From IMG/VR virus record IMGVR_UViG_3300045240_000064, positions 1 through 48,297 of that record: DNA of 48,297 bases. The stretch is one strand, 5' to 3'. A program made the translations under genes and the position numbers. Below the pieces are notes generated by a model. That model did no database searches and was not told the DNA's origin. It was given only the letters and a program-made list of their open reading frames with translations. Below, piece by piece: positions 30,027-38,786 of the stretch (position 1 is its first letter; the number at the start of each line of letters is the position of its first letter). The stretch comes from a virus.

Positions 30027-30724
30027 GCGAAGCTGCCGCCCGTCCCGTGAGCGCGCGCGGGCTATTCCGCGCCACGGGTAAGGCATCGAGGCCGGTTGCA
30101 GTAGTTGGTCACCATGACCTCGGAGGTCATTACGCAAAGGCCTCATACCTTGAGCGTGAGGCGGATGAATTCTATCCAACACCGCCTGAGCCCGTTAGAG
30201 CTTTGCTAGCGGCTGAAGGCAAAAGGCTGCGTGACTTCCCGATAATATGGGAACCAGCCGCCGGAGATGGCGCCGTTGTGCGGGAAATAGAACGCGCCGG
30301 CCACATGTGTTTCGGCAGCGATCTGATCGACCGCGGATGTGGCGCCGAGATTCGCTCGTTCTACGATTTCGACAGGCCCCTCGCGCCTGCCATTGTGACG
30401 AATCCACCCTTTGCCGAGTGCAATTGGCGAGACGGCAAGGGCCGATGGATATTCCACGCTCTAGACGAACTCGGCGTCGAATACATGGCGCTACTCTTCA
30501 GCTGGTCGTGGCCCGGCGCTGGCGGCCATGCGCGCCTCTGGCATCTTCATCCGCCGGCCCGCGTCTACCTCATGCGGTGGAAGATCGATTTCACGGGCCA
30601 AGGTGCGCCACCAATGCTCAATGGCTGGTTCGTCTGGGATAAGGCTCACAAGGGCGAGACCGTCCTGCGCATGCTCGATCGATCCGATGCGGCCCAATCA
30701 GAAATGTTTGCGGAGGTTGCCTGA
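30023..30724 (+). CDS. DNA methyltransferase (amino-methyltransferase type)
   Basis: GTG start in a GTGA overlap. 233 residues: DEFYPTPPEPVRALL, WEPAAGDGAVV at 76-86 (S-adenosylmethionine-binding motif I), GSDLIDRG, then NPPF at 127-130 (catalytic motif IV of N6-adenine/N4-cytosine enzymes). Compact, without a clear target-recognition domain. Probably protects phage DNA from host restriction or marks it. Confidence 0.85.
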   Translation: MSEAAARPVSARGLFRATGKASRPVAVVGHHDLGGHYAKASYLEREADEFYPTPPEPVRALLAAEGKRLRDFPIIWEPAAGDGAVVREIERAGHMCFGSDLIDRGCGAEIRSFYDFDRPLAPAIVTNPPFAECNWRDGKGRWIFHALDELGVEYMALLFSWSWPGAGGHARLWHLHPPARVYLMRWKIDFTGQGAPPMLNGWFVWDKAHKGETVLRMLDRSDAAQSEMFAEVA

Positions 30725-30924
30725 TGTCGCGCGCCAGAGCCGTTGTACGTGGCTGGGACGGGCCGCGCCTCGACCTTGAGCCTGTCCTGCCACCGGCATT
30801 TCAAATGGAGGCATGGCGCAAGGACATGCTGTGCGACACCTGCCGGCAGGCATGCAGCATCGTCTGGAAGCGCGATAACGGCGAGCGCGTCCGCAGATGC
30901 GAGAAGTGCGAGGAGGGGAAATGA
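30724..30924 (+). CDS. Small zinc-ribbon protein
   Basis: 66 residues with stop/start overlap. CDTCRQACSIVWKRDNGERV then RRCEKCEEGK gives two CxxC knuckles likely binding zinc. N-terminus Arg/Pro rich. Function unknown. Confidence 0.65.
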   Translation: MSRARAVVRGWDGPRLDLEPVLPPAFQMEAWRKDMLCDTCRQACSIVWKRDNGERVRRCEKCEEGK

Positions 30925-30928
30925 TCCA

Positions 30929-31618
30929 ATGAGCCTGTCAGCCGTCATCGATTCCATGTTGGCGTCCGGTTGCTCCCGGGAGCAGATCGCCGCGGCGGTT
31001 AAGGCTGACGAGGCCGAACGTTTAGCAATGGAGGCAGCTCGTCTTGCGGCCAAGAGGCTATCAGGAGCGCAACGTCAGAGACGCAAGAGAAAGCGCGACA
31101 AGTCTTCGAATGTAACGCCTGTAACGCGTGACGCGCGTGACATCCCGTTACCTGTTGTTACATCGCGTGACACTCCGCACCCTCCCCCATCCCCCCCCGG
31201 ACCCCCCCCTTATCCCCCACCTTCCGAGCCAAGAGGCTCGGGCAGCGCTGACGCGCCGCCGTTGAGCTATCCGGCTGATCCTGTCGATAGACTTTGGGCG
31301 GAAGGCCTTGAAGCGCTGATGGCGCTTGGCGTCGAGGAGCGCTCGTCGAGGTCGAATATCGGCCGATGGATGCGCGACACCGGAAACGATGCTGTCGGCG
31401 TCTTGGCGGCGATAATCAGGGCTCGCTCGCATAGCAGTGGAGATCCGATAGCGCTTGTCTCTCGAATTCTAAAGCCGACAGGAAAAACCAATGGCATTCA
31501 AAGAGATAAGTCAGTCGTTTCCGCCGCTGACAGGCTCATTGACGGTGGCGTCACATTCGGCCCCAAGCCGGTCCTTGGAACGGGCGAGGGTGCTCCTCGG
31601 CTGCTTTCGCAAAGGTGA
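30929..31618 (+). CDS. Replication-associated protein candidate with proline-rich linker
   Basis: Start at ATG 30929. 229 residues: LSAVIDSMLASGCSREQIAA, AVKADEAERLAMEAARLAAK, a basic segment (SGAQRQRRKRKRDKSSN), a Pro/Ser linker at about 85-115, then a helical C-terminal domain (SNIGRWMRDTGNDAVGVLAA). The N-terminal motif recurs in alphaproteobacterial phage replication-region proteins. Role as initiator or helicase loader is a guess from position. Confidence 0.65.
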   Translation: MSLSAVIDSMLASGCSREQIAAAVKADEAERLAMEAARLAAKRLSGAQRQRRKRKRDKSSNVTPVTRDARDIPLPVVTSRDTPHPPPSPPGPPPYPPPSEPRGSGSADAPPLSYPADPVDRLWAEGLEALMALGVEERSSRSNIGRWMRDTGNDAVGVLAAIIRARSHSSGDPIALVSRILKPTGKTNGIQRDKSVVSAADRLIDGGVTFGPKPVLGTGEGAPRLLSQR

Positions 31619-32105
31619 TGCGGAAGACCCGGAGACCTATGTCGCCGCCGTCGCGGCGATCATGGATGGATATCCCGATGACGTTGCGGCGTTTGTCACA
31701 GATCCTCGCACCGGTATTGCCGGCAAAGTCAAGTTCCTACCGACCTTGAGCGAGGTCCGTGACGCTTGCGAAGCCGCTATGGAGCCTCGCCGGCAAGCCG
31801 AGCGCCGGGCTGTAGAATTCGAGCGCCGACAACGGCAACTCGATGAGCGAGAGCGTTGGCAAGCCGATCAGGCCGCCATGCGAGCGGAGGACGTGAAGCG
31901 CCTCGAGGACTGCGCGGCTGAATTACGTTCGCACGGCGATCCGCAAAGGCGTCTGCCAAACACCATGACGCCAGCCGAGGCCGAGCAGAAGCTTGCCCAC
32001 GCAAAGCCGATTGGACCAGAGCTGGCGGATGACCTCAAGCGGCTGATGGCATTGCCACGCTCGCGCACCGGCCTCCCGGATCACGACAACGGAGAGCGGG
32101 GATGA
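31491..32105 (+). CDS. Conserved phage replication-region protein
   Basis: 204 residues, sharing 128 bases with the previous gene in another frame. RARVLLGCFRKGDAEDPETY, VAAVAAIMDGYPDDVAAFVT, GIAGKVKFLPTLSEVRDACE form a compact domain, followed by a charged coil (RRAVEFERRQRQLDERERWQ). Such proteins follow the replication initiator in several phages. A later start within the frame is possible. Confidence 0.65.
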   Translation: MAFKEISQSFPPLTGSLTVASHSAPSRSLERARVLLGCFRKGDAEDPETYVAAVAAIMDGYPDDVAAFVTDPRTGIAGKVKFLPTLSEVRDACEAAMEPRRQAERRAVEFERRQRQLDERERWQADQAAMRAEDVKRLEDCAAELRSHGDPQRRLPNTMTPAEAEQKLAHAKPIGPELADDLKRLMALPRSRTGLPDHDNGERG

Positions 32106-32311
32106 GCAACCCACGAAAAGCCGCCAACCTTGGCGTTTCCGTCTGCGAATGCTGCGATAGCGTGACGTTCCACCTCTTTGACAAGCAGGGGCGGGCCTTC
32201 GCAACCGCCGAACTCGATGAGGCAGAGATCGCCGAGCTCACCATCAAGTTGATGGGCCATTTGGGCATGATCACCGACGAAGGCGACGAAGCCCAAAGGC
32301 TAGACGCATGA
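32102..32311 (+). CDS. Small hypothetical protein
   Basis: 69 residues: LGVSVCECCDSVTFHLFDKQ, then acidic helices (AELDEAEIAELTIKLMGHLG). A CxCC pair near the N-terminus might bind metal. Four-base overlaps both sides. Confidence 0.6.
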   Translation: MSNPRKAANLGVSVCECCDSVTFHLFDKQGRAFATAELDEAEIAELTIKLMGHLGMITDEGDEAQRLDA

Positions 32312-32889
32312 GCCGTGCCGGACGCCGCAGGGCCGCTCTCGCAAAGCGCGAAGCCAGCGGCGATACGCAACGCCTATCGAGGCCTGAGCAGAGGGACAAG
32401 ATCATGGGAGTCGTGCTGTCGCAACCGCACCGAAGAGGCGAAACTTCTCACCTCGCGGGCTTCGTCCTCGGCCGCCTGCGCCTGTCCCAGCAAATCAGCG
32501 AGGATCAATTCTCGGCCGGAGAGCGCTACGGTCAGCTCGCATCCCGATACATGACCGATGTGCTAGGCGCCAGATACCGCTGGCCCTCGGCCTCGATCTC
32601 AGCCCGCATCGGAGGCCGCGATGCCGGAGACCCGGACCCCGACAGCGCATTCGAGACCGAGCGCCAATGGCACGATGCCATGTCAGCCCTCGCCGATCAT
32701 GGCTTGCTCTACACAGGCACATCGGCACTCAGCCGCATTTGCCTCATGGATGTCGAGCCTTTCGGCCAAGACGTAGGCAACGCGCGCCTCGCCCTGAATA
32801 TCCTCCACCGCCTCTGGTCGGTCGACCCCAGAAGGCGCAATTTGACAACCCGCCAGAATTACGGTATCTGCGCGGTAAATGCACTCTGA
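32308..32889 (+). CDS. Conserved phage protein
   Basis: 193 residues. GFVLGRLRLSQQISEDQFSA, GERYGQLASRYMTDVLGARY, then an acidic loop and RQWHDAMSALADHGLL. The GRL....I...Q..AG..Y pattern appears in rhizobial phage proteins near the late switch; it might control late expression, but I cannot assign a function. Confidence 0.65.
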   Translation: MSRAGRRRAALAKREASGDTQRLSRPEQRDKIMGVVLSQPHRRGETSHLAGFVLGRLRLSQQISEDQFSAGERYGQLASRYMTDVLGARYRWPSASISARIGGRDAGDPDPDSAFETERQWHDAMSALADHGLLYTGTSALSRICLMDVEPFGQDVGNARLALNILHRLWSVDPRRRNLTTRQNYGICAVNAL

Positions 32890-32891
32890 AC

Positions 32892-33392
32892 ATGTCGCGC
32901 CCGGGGCCAAAAGCCACTGGGCGTTTTGCATTTGAGGCACTGAAGATGCCGAAAGACTATCGCGTCGTCATCCGCATCTCAGCCGAAGACCACGCATGGC
33001 TCGCCACCGAATCCGAGCGCATCGGATGCGACATGGCCACATGGGTACGGATGATGATCAAGCGCGCGATCAGCGGAGAGCTCGAAACCGAGCCCGCCAC
33101 TGTGGCCCCATGGCTGGCACCGGCACCCATCAGGCCGTTCGAGTCCCAAGCTCATTTCGAAAATATGCCACCTAGCGAGCCCGCACAGCCCGATCTCGAG
33201 CCGCAGGGTTACGACGAGCCATTAGACCATGAACAACGTTCTAGTGCCGCCCCAGTCGATCCTGCGGACATTCTAGCGCGACGCCTCGCAGAAGCCGAAG
33301 CGCAGCCAGAACCAGAAACCGCCTACGACACCCCGCCCGCTATCCAAATGCGGCGCATCCCACGCGAGCGATACAATCCCGGATATCGTTGA
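32892..33392 (+). CDS. Ribbon-helix-helix-like protein with long disordered tail
   Basis: Start at ATG 32892; ATG 32946 is the alternative. 166 residues: MPKDYRVVIRISAEDHAWLA, TESERIGCDMATWVRMMIKR resemble an Arc/MetJ-type ribbon-helix-helix. The rest is acidic and Pro/Ala rich. Possibly a regulator of the late or reversed genes. Confidence 0.55.
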   Translation: MSRPGPKATGRFAFEALKMPKDYRVVIRISAEDHAWLATESERIGCDMATWVRMMIKRAISGELETEPATVAPWLAPAPIRPFESQAHFENMPPSEPAQPDLEPQGYDEPLDHEQRSSAAPVDPADILARRLAEAEAQPEPETAYDTPPAIQMRRIPRERYNPGYR

Positions 33393-33415
33393 AAAAGTAA
33401 CACAAAACGACAGAA

Positions 33416-33706
33416 ATGACGTTCAAAAAAGGCGAACCGAGACCTGCAAAGGCAGGCCGCAAACCTGGGGTGCCCAATAAAGCGACACGCGATATCAAGG
33501 AGTTAGCGGCCTTGCATGGCCCTGCCATCATCGCTGGTCTAGCGATCATCGCTAAGACGAGCAAGAACCTCCCCGCCCGGGTGGCGGCCGGCAAGGAAAT
33601 TCTCGACCGTGCCTACGGCAAGAGCCCGCAAAACGTGACAGCCGACGTGAATGTCAATATCGCGCTCGCTACGGCGCTCGATATGATCAAGCGCAGGGGT
33701 GGATAG
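33416..33706 (+). CDS. Small terminase-like/DUF5681-like protein
   Basis: 96 residues: MTFKKGEPRPAKAGRKPGVP, NKATRDIKELAALHGPAI, LPARVAAGKEILDRAYGKSP. The GRKPGVPNK start and LDRAYGK end are typical of proteins encoded just before large terminases. Likely DNA-recognition small subunit, though two reversed genes separate it from terL. Confidence 0.6.
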   Translation: MTFKKGEPRPAKAGRKPGVPNKATRDIKELAALHGPAIIAGLAIIAKTSKNLPARVAAGKEILDRAYGKSPQNVTADVNVNIALATALDMIKRRGG

Positions 33707-33714
33707 CACTGCCC

Positions 33715-33731
33715 CGGCCTGAGTGAGGCCG
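33715..33731. terminator. Small hairpin between convergent genes
   Basis: CGGCCT and AGGCCG pair around GAGTG, between the stops of the rightward gene at 33706 and the leftward gene at 33767. No T-run; weak call. Confidence 0.35.
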
Positions 33732-33766
33732 AGGCGCTTGCTCCATGCGATGAGGATTTTCGGGTG

Positions 33767-33997
33767 TCATTCGTCGAGGTCGCCTGCAATCCACCATTTC
33801 GGAGCCCGCCATTTCAACCCTGATGGCGTGACTCGGTAGCATTCATTTGTGCCACGGTCCTCGACGATGACACTGCGGCCTTTCTCGTGTGCAATCGAGC
33901 GGGCAGTATTAATTGTGGCGTCGCAAATTCGCTGAGACTGGATGCCATCAGTGATTGTGTAGCCGCGCGCCATATCGTAAATTGTGCTGTAGCTCAT
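33767..33997 (-). CDS. Small hypothetical protein on the reverse strand
   Basis: Start at ATG 33997. 76 residues: MSYSTIYDMARGYTITDGIQ, SQRICDATINTARSIAHEKG, RSVIVEDRGTNECYRVTPSG. Compact alpha/beta build. With the next gene it forms a two-gene reversed unit between the early and late regions. Confidence 0.65.
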   Translation of the reverse strand: MSYSTIYDMARGYTITDGIQSQRICDATINTARSIAHEKGRSVIVEDRGTNECYRVTPSGLKWRAPKWWIAGDLDE

Positions 33998-34034
33998 CTC
34001 TCGTCTCCGTATGTGTGAGGGGAAGGGAAGAGGC

Positions 34035-34352
34035 TCACGCGTCCTCAATAACCTTGCCGAAGCCAGCCTCGACTTCTGTCGTCGTCAGATTCCGCTCAGC
34101 CCATTCGAGCGCGTCATCCTTGTCGAGCGGCTTGATACCGCTTCCGCCCGTCCAGCTATTGAGGCCGGTCGAGGTCGCCCATCGGGTCATCGGCCCGCCG
34201 TGACCAGCGAGAAAATAGCGGCCGGAGCGAGGCGTCCTATACAAGACGGCTTCCCACCATTGGAAGTCTGATCGCGAACCGCAGTAGCCGCTCTCACCGA
34301 TCAGCGTGGCCTTTTCCGTATCGTAGCGCAGTCCGTTGATGATCGCTTTCAT
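34035..34352 (-). CDS. Conserved small protein on the reverse strand
   Basis: Start at ATG 34352 after AGGAGGAC. 105 residues: MKAIINGLRYDTEKATLIGE, WWEAVLYRTPRSGRYFLAGH, GGPMTRWA, KDDALEWAERNLTTTEVEAG, FGKVIEDA. A widespread small protein of plasmids and phages without known function (from memory). Its own sigma70-like promoter lies upstream, so it may be expressed in the lysogen. Confidence 0.75.
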   Translation of the reverse strand: MKAIINGLRYDTEKATLIGESGYCGSRSDFQWWEAVLYRTPRSGRYFLAGHGGPMTRWATSTGLNSWTGGSGIKPLDKDDALEWAERNLTTTEVEAGFGKVIEDA

Positions 34353-34377
34353 GTCGTCCTCCTGGGTTGATGACGAC

Positions 34378-34406
34378 AATATACACCCTCAAGGTGCGCG
34401 CGTCAA
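34378..34406 (-). promoter_or_regulatory. Sigma70-like promoter for the reversed genes
   Basis: Minus strand TTGACG, exactly 17 bases, TATATT: close to consensus. The spacer contains CACC/GGTG inverted arms and a TGCAC...GTGCA dyad lies just upstream (about 34417-34433), so it is probably regulated. Confidence 0.8.
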
Positions 34407-34439
34407 TGACATAATGCACTACGAAGGTGCATAGCAGGA

Positions 34440-35945
34440 ATGAAGATGCGTAACGTCATCGAGGAAGCCGCTGAGTGGCTTCACCGTTGGTCGGCCGATC
34501 CGCCGCTCTTCGTCCAGGAAGCTTTCCCATGGGGCGAAGAAGGCCCGCTGCTCGAGCATGACGGCCCTGACGAGTGGCAGCGCGATATCCTGACGGCAAT
34601 CAAGGAGGGCCTCAGCCGCGATAAGGCCCTGCAGCTCGCCATTGCTTCCGGTCATGGTCCCGGCAAGTCCGCCTTGGTCTCATGGATCACGCTCTGGGCA
34701 CTTTCCACCGAGGTCGATGCCCGCGGCGTCGTCACGGCCAACACCGAGATACAGCTTAGGACCAAGACGTTCGCAGAGATTTCAAAGTGGTATCGGCTGG
34801 CCTCGCTTCTGGTCCCCCTTTTCACGTTGACCGCAACGGCGCTCTATGCGACGGACGAAGCCCACGCCAAAACCTGGCGCATTGACCAGATCCCATGGTC
34901 AGAGCACAAGGTCGAGGCGTTCGCAGGCCTGCACAACCAGGGCCGGCGCGTCCTGGTGATCTACGACGAGGCCTCGGCCATCCCGGATATCATCTGGGAG
35001 ACGACCGAGGGCGCGCTGACCGACGATGATACCGAGCGGATCTGGTTGGTCTGCGGCAACCCGACGCGCAACACCGGCCGCTTCCGAGAATGCTTCGGCC
35101 GTTTTCGCCACCGCTGGATCACCAAGCAGGTCGACAGCCGCACGGCTAAGCTCACCAACAAGGCTCAGATCGAACAATGGATCAAGGACTATGGCGAGGA
35201 TTCGGATTTTGTTAGGGTCAGGGTCCGTGGCGTGTTTCCCCGCGCGGGCTCTATGCAGTTCATCTCCTCGGAAGTGGCCGAGGCTGCGGCGTCGAGCGAA
35301 AGAGAAGCTCAGCACCATCTTACCGATCCTCGAATCATGGGTGTGGACGTTGCAAGATTTGGAGATGATCAGACAGTCATCTGTATCAGAATCGGTCGAG
35401 ATGCGCGCTCGGTGGCACCGATCAAGCTCCGCGGTGCCGATACGATGCAAGTGGCAGCTCGGGTGGTCGAGGAGGCCGCACGTCACCATATCGACGCGAT
35501 CTTCGTTGACGGCGGTGGCGTCGGAGGAGGCGTAGTCGATCGCCTGCGATATCTCCGGCAGCCCGTTCACGAGGTCCAATTCGGCGGCAAGCCTGATCGA
35601 TCCAGTTCCACCCAGGAAGGCGCGATAGTCTACTTCAACAAGCGCGCCGAGATTTGGGGCACGATGCGAGACTGGCTCGCAGGCGGCGTGATCCCCGATG
35701 ATCCCGAGCTCCTCGCGGATCTGACTGGCGTTGAATACGGCTACACGCTCAAGGACGGCAAGGACGCCATTCAGCTAGAGCGCAAGGTCGACATGAAAAA
35801 GCGCGGGCTCGCTTCGCCCGACAATGGCGATGCTCTGGCGCTCACGTTCTCGTACCCGGTGCAGCACTCGGACCACACGCAAGAGCTTTCAGGCGGCACG
35901 CGAGGGCATGTTTTTGAATACGATCCGTATGCGAGGGCCTCATGA
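34440..35945 (+). CDS. terL: Terminase large subunit
   Basis: 501 residues. SGHGPGKS at 70-77 is Walker A; VLVIYDEAS at 171-179 is Walker B with E177; GNPTRNTGRF the coupling motif. The RNase-H-like nuclease has GVDVARFGDD (D303), IFVDGGGVG (D357) and PDNGDAL near the end. It pumps and cuts DNA into the prohead. Opens the late region about 90 bases after the reversed promoter. Confidence 0.95.
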   Translation: MKMRNVIEEAAEWLHRWSADPPLFVQEAFPWGEEGPLLEHDGPDEWQRDILTAIKEGLSRDKALQLAIASGHGPGKSALVSWITLWALSTEVDARGVVTANTEIQLRTKTFAEISKWYRLASLLVPLFTLTATALYATDEAHAKTWRIDQIPWSEHKVEAFAGLHNQGRRVLVIYDEASAIPDIIWETTEGALTDDDTERIWLVCGNPTRNTGRFRECFGRFRHRWITKQVDSRTAKLTNKAQIEQWIKDYGEDSDFVRVRVRGVFPRAGSMQFISSEVAEAAASSEREAQHHLTDPRIMGVDVARFGDDQTVICIRIGRDARSVAPIKLRGADTMQVAARVVEEAARHHIDAIFVDGGGVGGGVVDRLRYLRQPVHEVQFGGKPDRSSSTQEGAIVYFNKRAEIWGTMRDWLAGGVIPDDPELLADLTGVEYGYTLKDGKDAIQLERKVDMKKRGLASPDNGDALALTFSYPVQHSDHTQELSGGTRGHVFEYDPYARAS

Positions 35946-36151
35946 GAATGAGCATCCAGCCAGAAGATCTCGGGGATTATGGCGTTGTGCCCGAGCATGG
36001 GCCGATTGATCTGGCTGACTGGCCAAACGTGGTCAAGCAGGCCGAAAGATGCACCAAGGAAGATCTGCTGCGTGATTTGATTTGGCTGTGGCGAGAGAAG
36101 CATGGCGGATTTCTCAAGGATGAGCATATCAGGTGGGAAGGACGATCTTGA
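35942..36151 (+). CDS. Small hypothetical protein after terminase
   Basis: 69 residues: MRMSIQPEDLGDYGVVPEHG, KQAERCTKEDLLRDLIWLWR, EKHGGFLKDEHIRWEGRS. ATGA overlap with terL. No family recognised. Confidence 0.6.
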   Translation: MRMSIQPEDLGDYGVVPEHGPIDLADWPNVVKQAERCTKEDLLRDLIWLWREKHGGFLKDEHIRWEGRS

Positions 36152-36335
36152 GCAGCGCCTCGTTGATCACATTGCCAAGACCGCGGTAGGCGCACGCCTT
36201 GCCGACATTGCGGACTTCGTGACGACGGCCACGCCGCAGCAGCTCGCCCTGATCGAGACTGAGATGCACATGGCGAGACAGGAACAGCCGATGCACACAT
36301 TCGACTACCACCCGCTGGATCCGCTGGGAGGCTGA
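36102..36335 (+). CDS. Small hypothetical protein
   Basis: 77 residues, overlapping the previous gene by 50 bases from ATG 36102 (GAGAGAAG upstream); ATG 36120 is an alternative. GGKDDLEQRLVDHIAKTAVG, ADIADFVTTATPQQLALIET. Helical; unknown function. Confidence 0.55.
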   Translation: MADFSRMSISGGKDDLEQRLVDHIAKTAVGARLADIADFVTTATPQQLALIETEMHMARQEQPMHTFDYHPLDPLGG

Positions 36336-36338
36336 ACC

Positions 36339-36512
36339 ATGACACCCGAAGAGATCGAGGCATTGGTGCGCCCGTCAATCAGGCCTGGGCTCTTGGTTAC
36401 CCACCTGATGACGCGGGATGAACTGATCAAGGAATGTGCTTCCTTGGCCAAAATGCTCGATGCTGAAAGGCGCGTGGTCAAAGCGCTTGAGCGCAAGCTG
36501 AGCGGAGGCTGA
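36339..36512 (+). CDS. 57-residue helical protein
   Basis: MTPEEIEALVRPSIRPGLLV, THLMTRDELIKECASLAKML, DAERRVVKALERKLSGG. A two-helix, coiled-coil-like peptide with a gap of two or three bases to each neighbour. Unknown role. Confidence 0.55.
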   Translation: MTPEEIEALVRPSIRPGLLVTHLMTRDELIKECASLAKMLDAERRVVKALERKLSGG

Positions 36513-36514
36513 TC

Positions 36515-36754
36515 ATGGGCTCGATGTTCGGCGGCGGCGCCAAGCGCGAACTGGCCCCGCCTCCTCCGCCTCCATTGCCTCCTGCAGCCATTGCCCCGAC
36601 GCTGGCTAATGTGCAGGCGCAGGGCGCGGGGCAAAACCAGCGAGCAAGAGCCGCGGCCGCGATGGGCTCCGGCTTCGACAACACCAACCCGACCGGATCG
36701 AAGGGCGATCTCGTGCCGCCGCCGCGGGCTAAGACGGGGCTTGTGGGCGCCTGA
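36515..36754 (+). CDS. Small Pro/Ala-rich protein before portal
   Basis: 79 residues: MGSMFGGGAKRELAPPPPPP, NQRARAAAAMGSGFDNTNPT, GSKGDLVPPPRAKTGLVGA. The GSGFD.TN.TG motif with a preceding proline block is found directly upstream of portal genes in many podoviruses. Stop overlaps the portal start. Confidence 0.75.
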   Translation: MGSMFGGGAKRELAPPPPPPLPPAAIAPTLANVQAQGAGQNQRARAAAAMGSGFDNTNPTGSKGDLVPPPRAKTGLVGA

Positions 36755-38589
36755 TGCTCGACGAGGGTAGCGGCTCTACGGCCTATTACGAGCAAGCTAC
36801 CTCCTCGCTTCTCGCCCGTACGCCGGCACGCATTCCGGACCGGGAGTGGTCGCCCTCGGAGGACTGGCACGACTTCCGCGCCTATCTTGAGAGCCGCCTG
36901 TTGCAGATGCGGAATTGGCGTACGCCATGGTGGCTGCACTGGGCCGAGCTTGCCGCGAACATCCTGCCCCGGCGGTATCATTTTCTGATCACGCCCAACC
37001 AGATGACGCGCGGCCTGCCGATCAACCAGGATGTGGTGGACTCGACGCCAACCCAGGCAGTTGGGGTTTGCGCGGCGGGCATGATGGACGGGATGAGCTC
37101 GCCCACGAAGTTGTGGTTTCGTTTCAAGCCGAAGGACGACAGGTTCAAGCCTGACACGCAAGGACAGCGTTGGCTCGACGATTTCCAGGCCCGCGTCTAT
37201 GACGTGATGAACGGCTCGAACTACTATGACTGCAAGCACCAGATGTATGAGGATGAGATAGTCTTCGGCACTGGCCCGATGATCATTTACGAGCATCGTG
37301 ACCACATCATCAATTGCCAGAACCCATGTGCGGGTGAGTATTATTGCGCCACGGCCGCCGATAATTCGATCGGCTCGTTTTATCGCGAGTTCACCAAGAC
37401 CAACTTGCAGATCGTCGAGGAGTTCGGCCCAAAGGCCGTGCAGAACACCGAGGTGGCGACGGGCTGGACCAACAAGGAACTTGAGACGGAGCAACTGGTC
37501 GCTCACGCGATTGAGCCGAACTTCCCTGCGTCGAGGTATGGGCAGAACACCAAGCTTGGGGTGGTTCCCGGTGGCTATGCCTATCGTGAGGTCTATTGGC
37601 TCCGTGGCAAGTCCACGCCGCAGCCGCTGTCGGTTAGGGGCTTCCACGAGAAGCCGTTGATGTGCCCGCGCTGGAACACCAGGAGCAATGATCCGTATGG
37701 GCGAAGCCCCGGCATGGATGCCCTGCCGGACGTGCGTCAGTTGCACCAGATGACGCGGCGGCTAGCCGAGGCGATCGACAAGATGGTGCGGCCTCCGATG
37801 CTGGCCGATGTCGGGCTAAAGAACGAGCCTTCGAGCATTCTGCCGGGCCGGGTTACCTATGTGGCGAACCTCGGCAAGGACAGTGGGATGCGGCCGACCT
37901 ACACGGTCGAGCCGAAGGTCGGCGAGATGATGGAGTTGATCAAGCAGATCCAGAGCCGCGTGGAGCGCTGGTTCTTCAACGACGTGTTTTTGATGATCTC
38001 GCAAATGGAGGGTGTGCAGCCGCGGAACGAGCTGGAGCTCAACGAGAGGCGCGGCGAGAAGCTGTTGAGGCTTGGGCCGGTGATCGAGCGCAACCTGCGA
38101 GAGGATGCAGCCGGGATCACCCGCATCGTGTCGATCATGGCGCGTCGGGGCTTGATCCCGCCGAAGCCTGAATCGTTACGAGGCATTCCGGTCGAGATCG
38201 ACTTTGTGTCCAAGCTCGCCCTGATCCAGAAGGCCGCGCAGACCGGCTCGATGGAGCGGGTGCTGGCCATGGCCGGCAAGATGGAGGCTGCGCTGCCTGG
38301 CACGCTCGACAACATCAACCCGGACAAGTTCATCCGCGACTATGGTGAGAAGCTCGACTTCCCGTCCAACGATTGGCAGGACGACGAGGTTATGGCGCAG
38401 ATCCGGCAGAACCGCTCTGCGGCGGAGCAGAACGCGCAGATGGAGCGGCAGGCGAAGGAAGTCACGCCGGCCGTAACGCAGGCTGCCAAGAACCTGTCCG
38501 ATGTCGATACCGGTGGCGGGATGAACGCGATCCAGGCGCTGCTGGGTGGTGGTGGCGCGGCTGGTGCGTCGCAGCCGAGGAACCCATGA
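36754..38589 (+). CDS. Portal (head-to-tail connector) protein
   Basis: 611 residues. Matches the T7/BPP-1-type head-tail connecting family: WHDFRAYLESRLLQMRNWRT, DVVDSTPTQAVGVCAAGMMD, MYEDEIVFGTGPMIIYE, PYGRSPGMDALPDVRQLHQM, NDVFLMISQMEG. It forms the dodecameric vertex through which DNA enters and leaves. C-terminal 80 residues are a helical tail ending in a Gly-rich stretch. Confidence 0.92.
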   Translation: MLDEGSGSTAYYEQATSSLLARTPARIPDREWSPSEDWHDFRAYLESRLLQMRNWRTPWWLHWAELAANILPRRYHFLITPNQMTRGLPINQDVVDSTPTQAVGVCAAGMMDGMSSPTKLWFRFKPKDDRFKPDTQGQRWLDDFQARVYDVMNGSNYYDCKHQMYEDEIVFGTGPMIIYEHRDHIINCQNPCAGEYYCATAADNSIGSFYREFTKTNLQIVEEFGPKAVQNTEVATGWTNKELETEQLVAHAIEPNFPASRYGQNTKLGVVPGGYAYREVYWLRGKSTPQPLSVRGFHEKPLMCPRWNTRSNDPYGRSPGMDALPDVRQLHQMTRRLAEAIDKMVRPPMLADVGLKNEPSSILPGRVTYVANLGKDSGMRPTYTVEPKVGEMMELIKQIQSRVERWFFNDVFLMISQMEGVQPRNELELNERRGEKLLRLGPVIERNLREDAAGITRIVSIMARRGLIPPKPESLRGIPVEIDFVSKLALIQKAAQTGSMERVLAMAGKMEAALPGTLDNINPDKFIRDYGEKLDFPSNDWQDDEVMAQIRQNRSAAEQNAQMERQAKEVTPAVTQAAKNLSDVDTGGGMNAIQALLGGGGAAGASQPRNP

Positions 38590-38786
38590 TGGAAGACGAA
38601 AATATTGCCGCGGCCGATGCGATCCTTAAGGCTCCTTTCAGTCGTTGGTTTTGGAAGATTAGCTTGACGGTTGAGCCGGTTGACGAGCGCGCTGCTTTTC
38701 TGAAGCGCAATGGCATCTCATGCCCGACTGAAATTGGGCTTGCCGACACGATTGCGATCGACAATGCGATTAGAGGCGACAAATGA
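38586..38786 (+). CDS. Small hypothetical protein
   Basis: 66 residues with ATGATG at the portal stop. MMEDENIAAADAILKAPFSR, WFWKISLTVEPVDERAAFLK, RNGISCPTEIGLADTIAIDN. No family recognised. Confidence 0.6.
   Translation: MMEDENIAAADAILKAPFSRWFWKISLTVEPVDERAAFLKRNGISCPTEIGLADTIAIDNAIRGDK

Noticed and set aside
36478-37746. 422-codon minus-strand frame
   Set aside because: Shadow of the portal gene; the portal matches a known family in the other strand.
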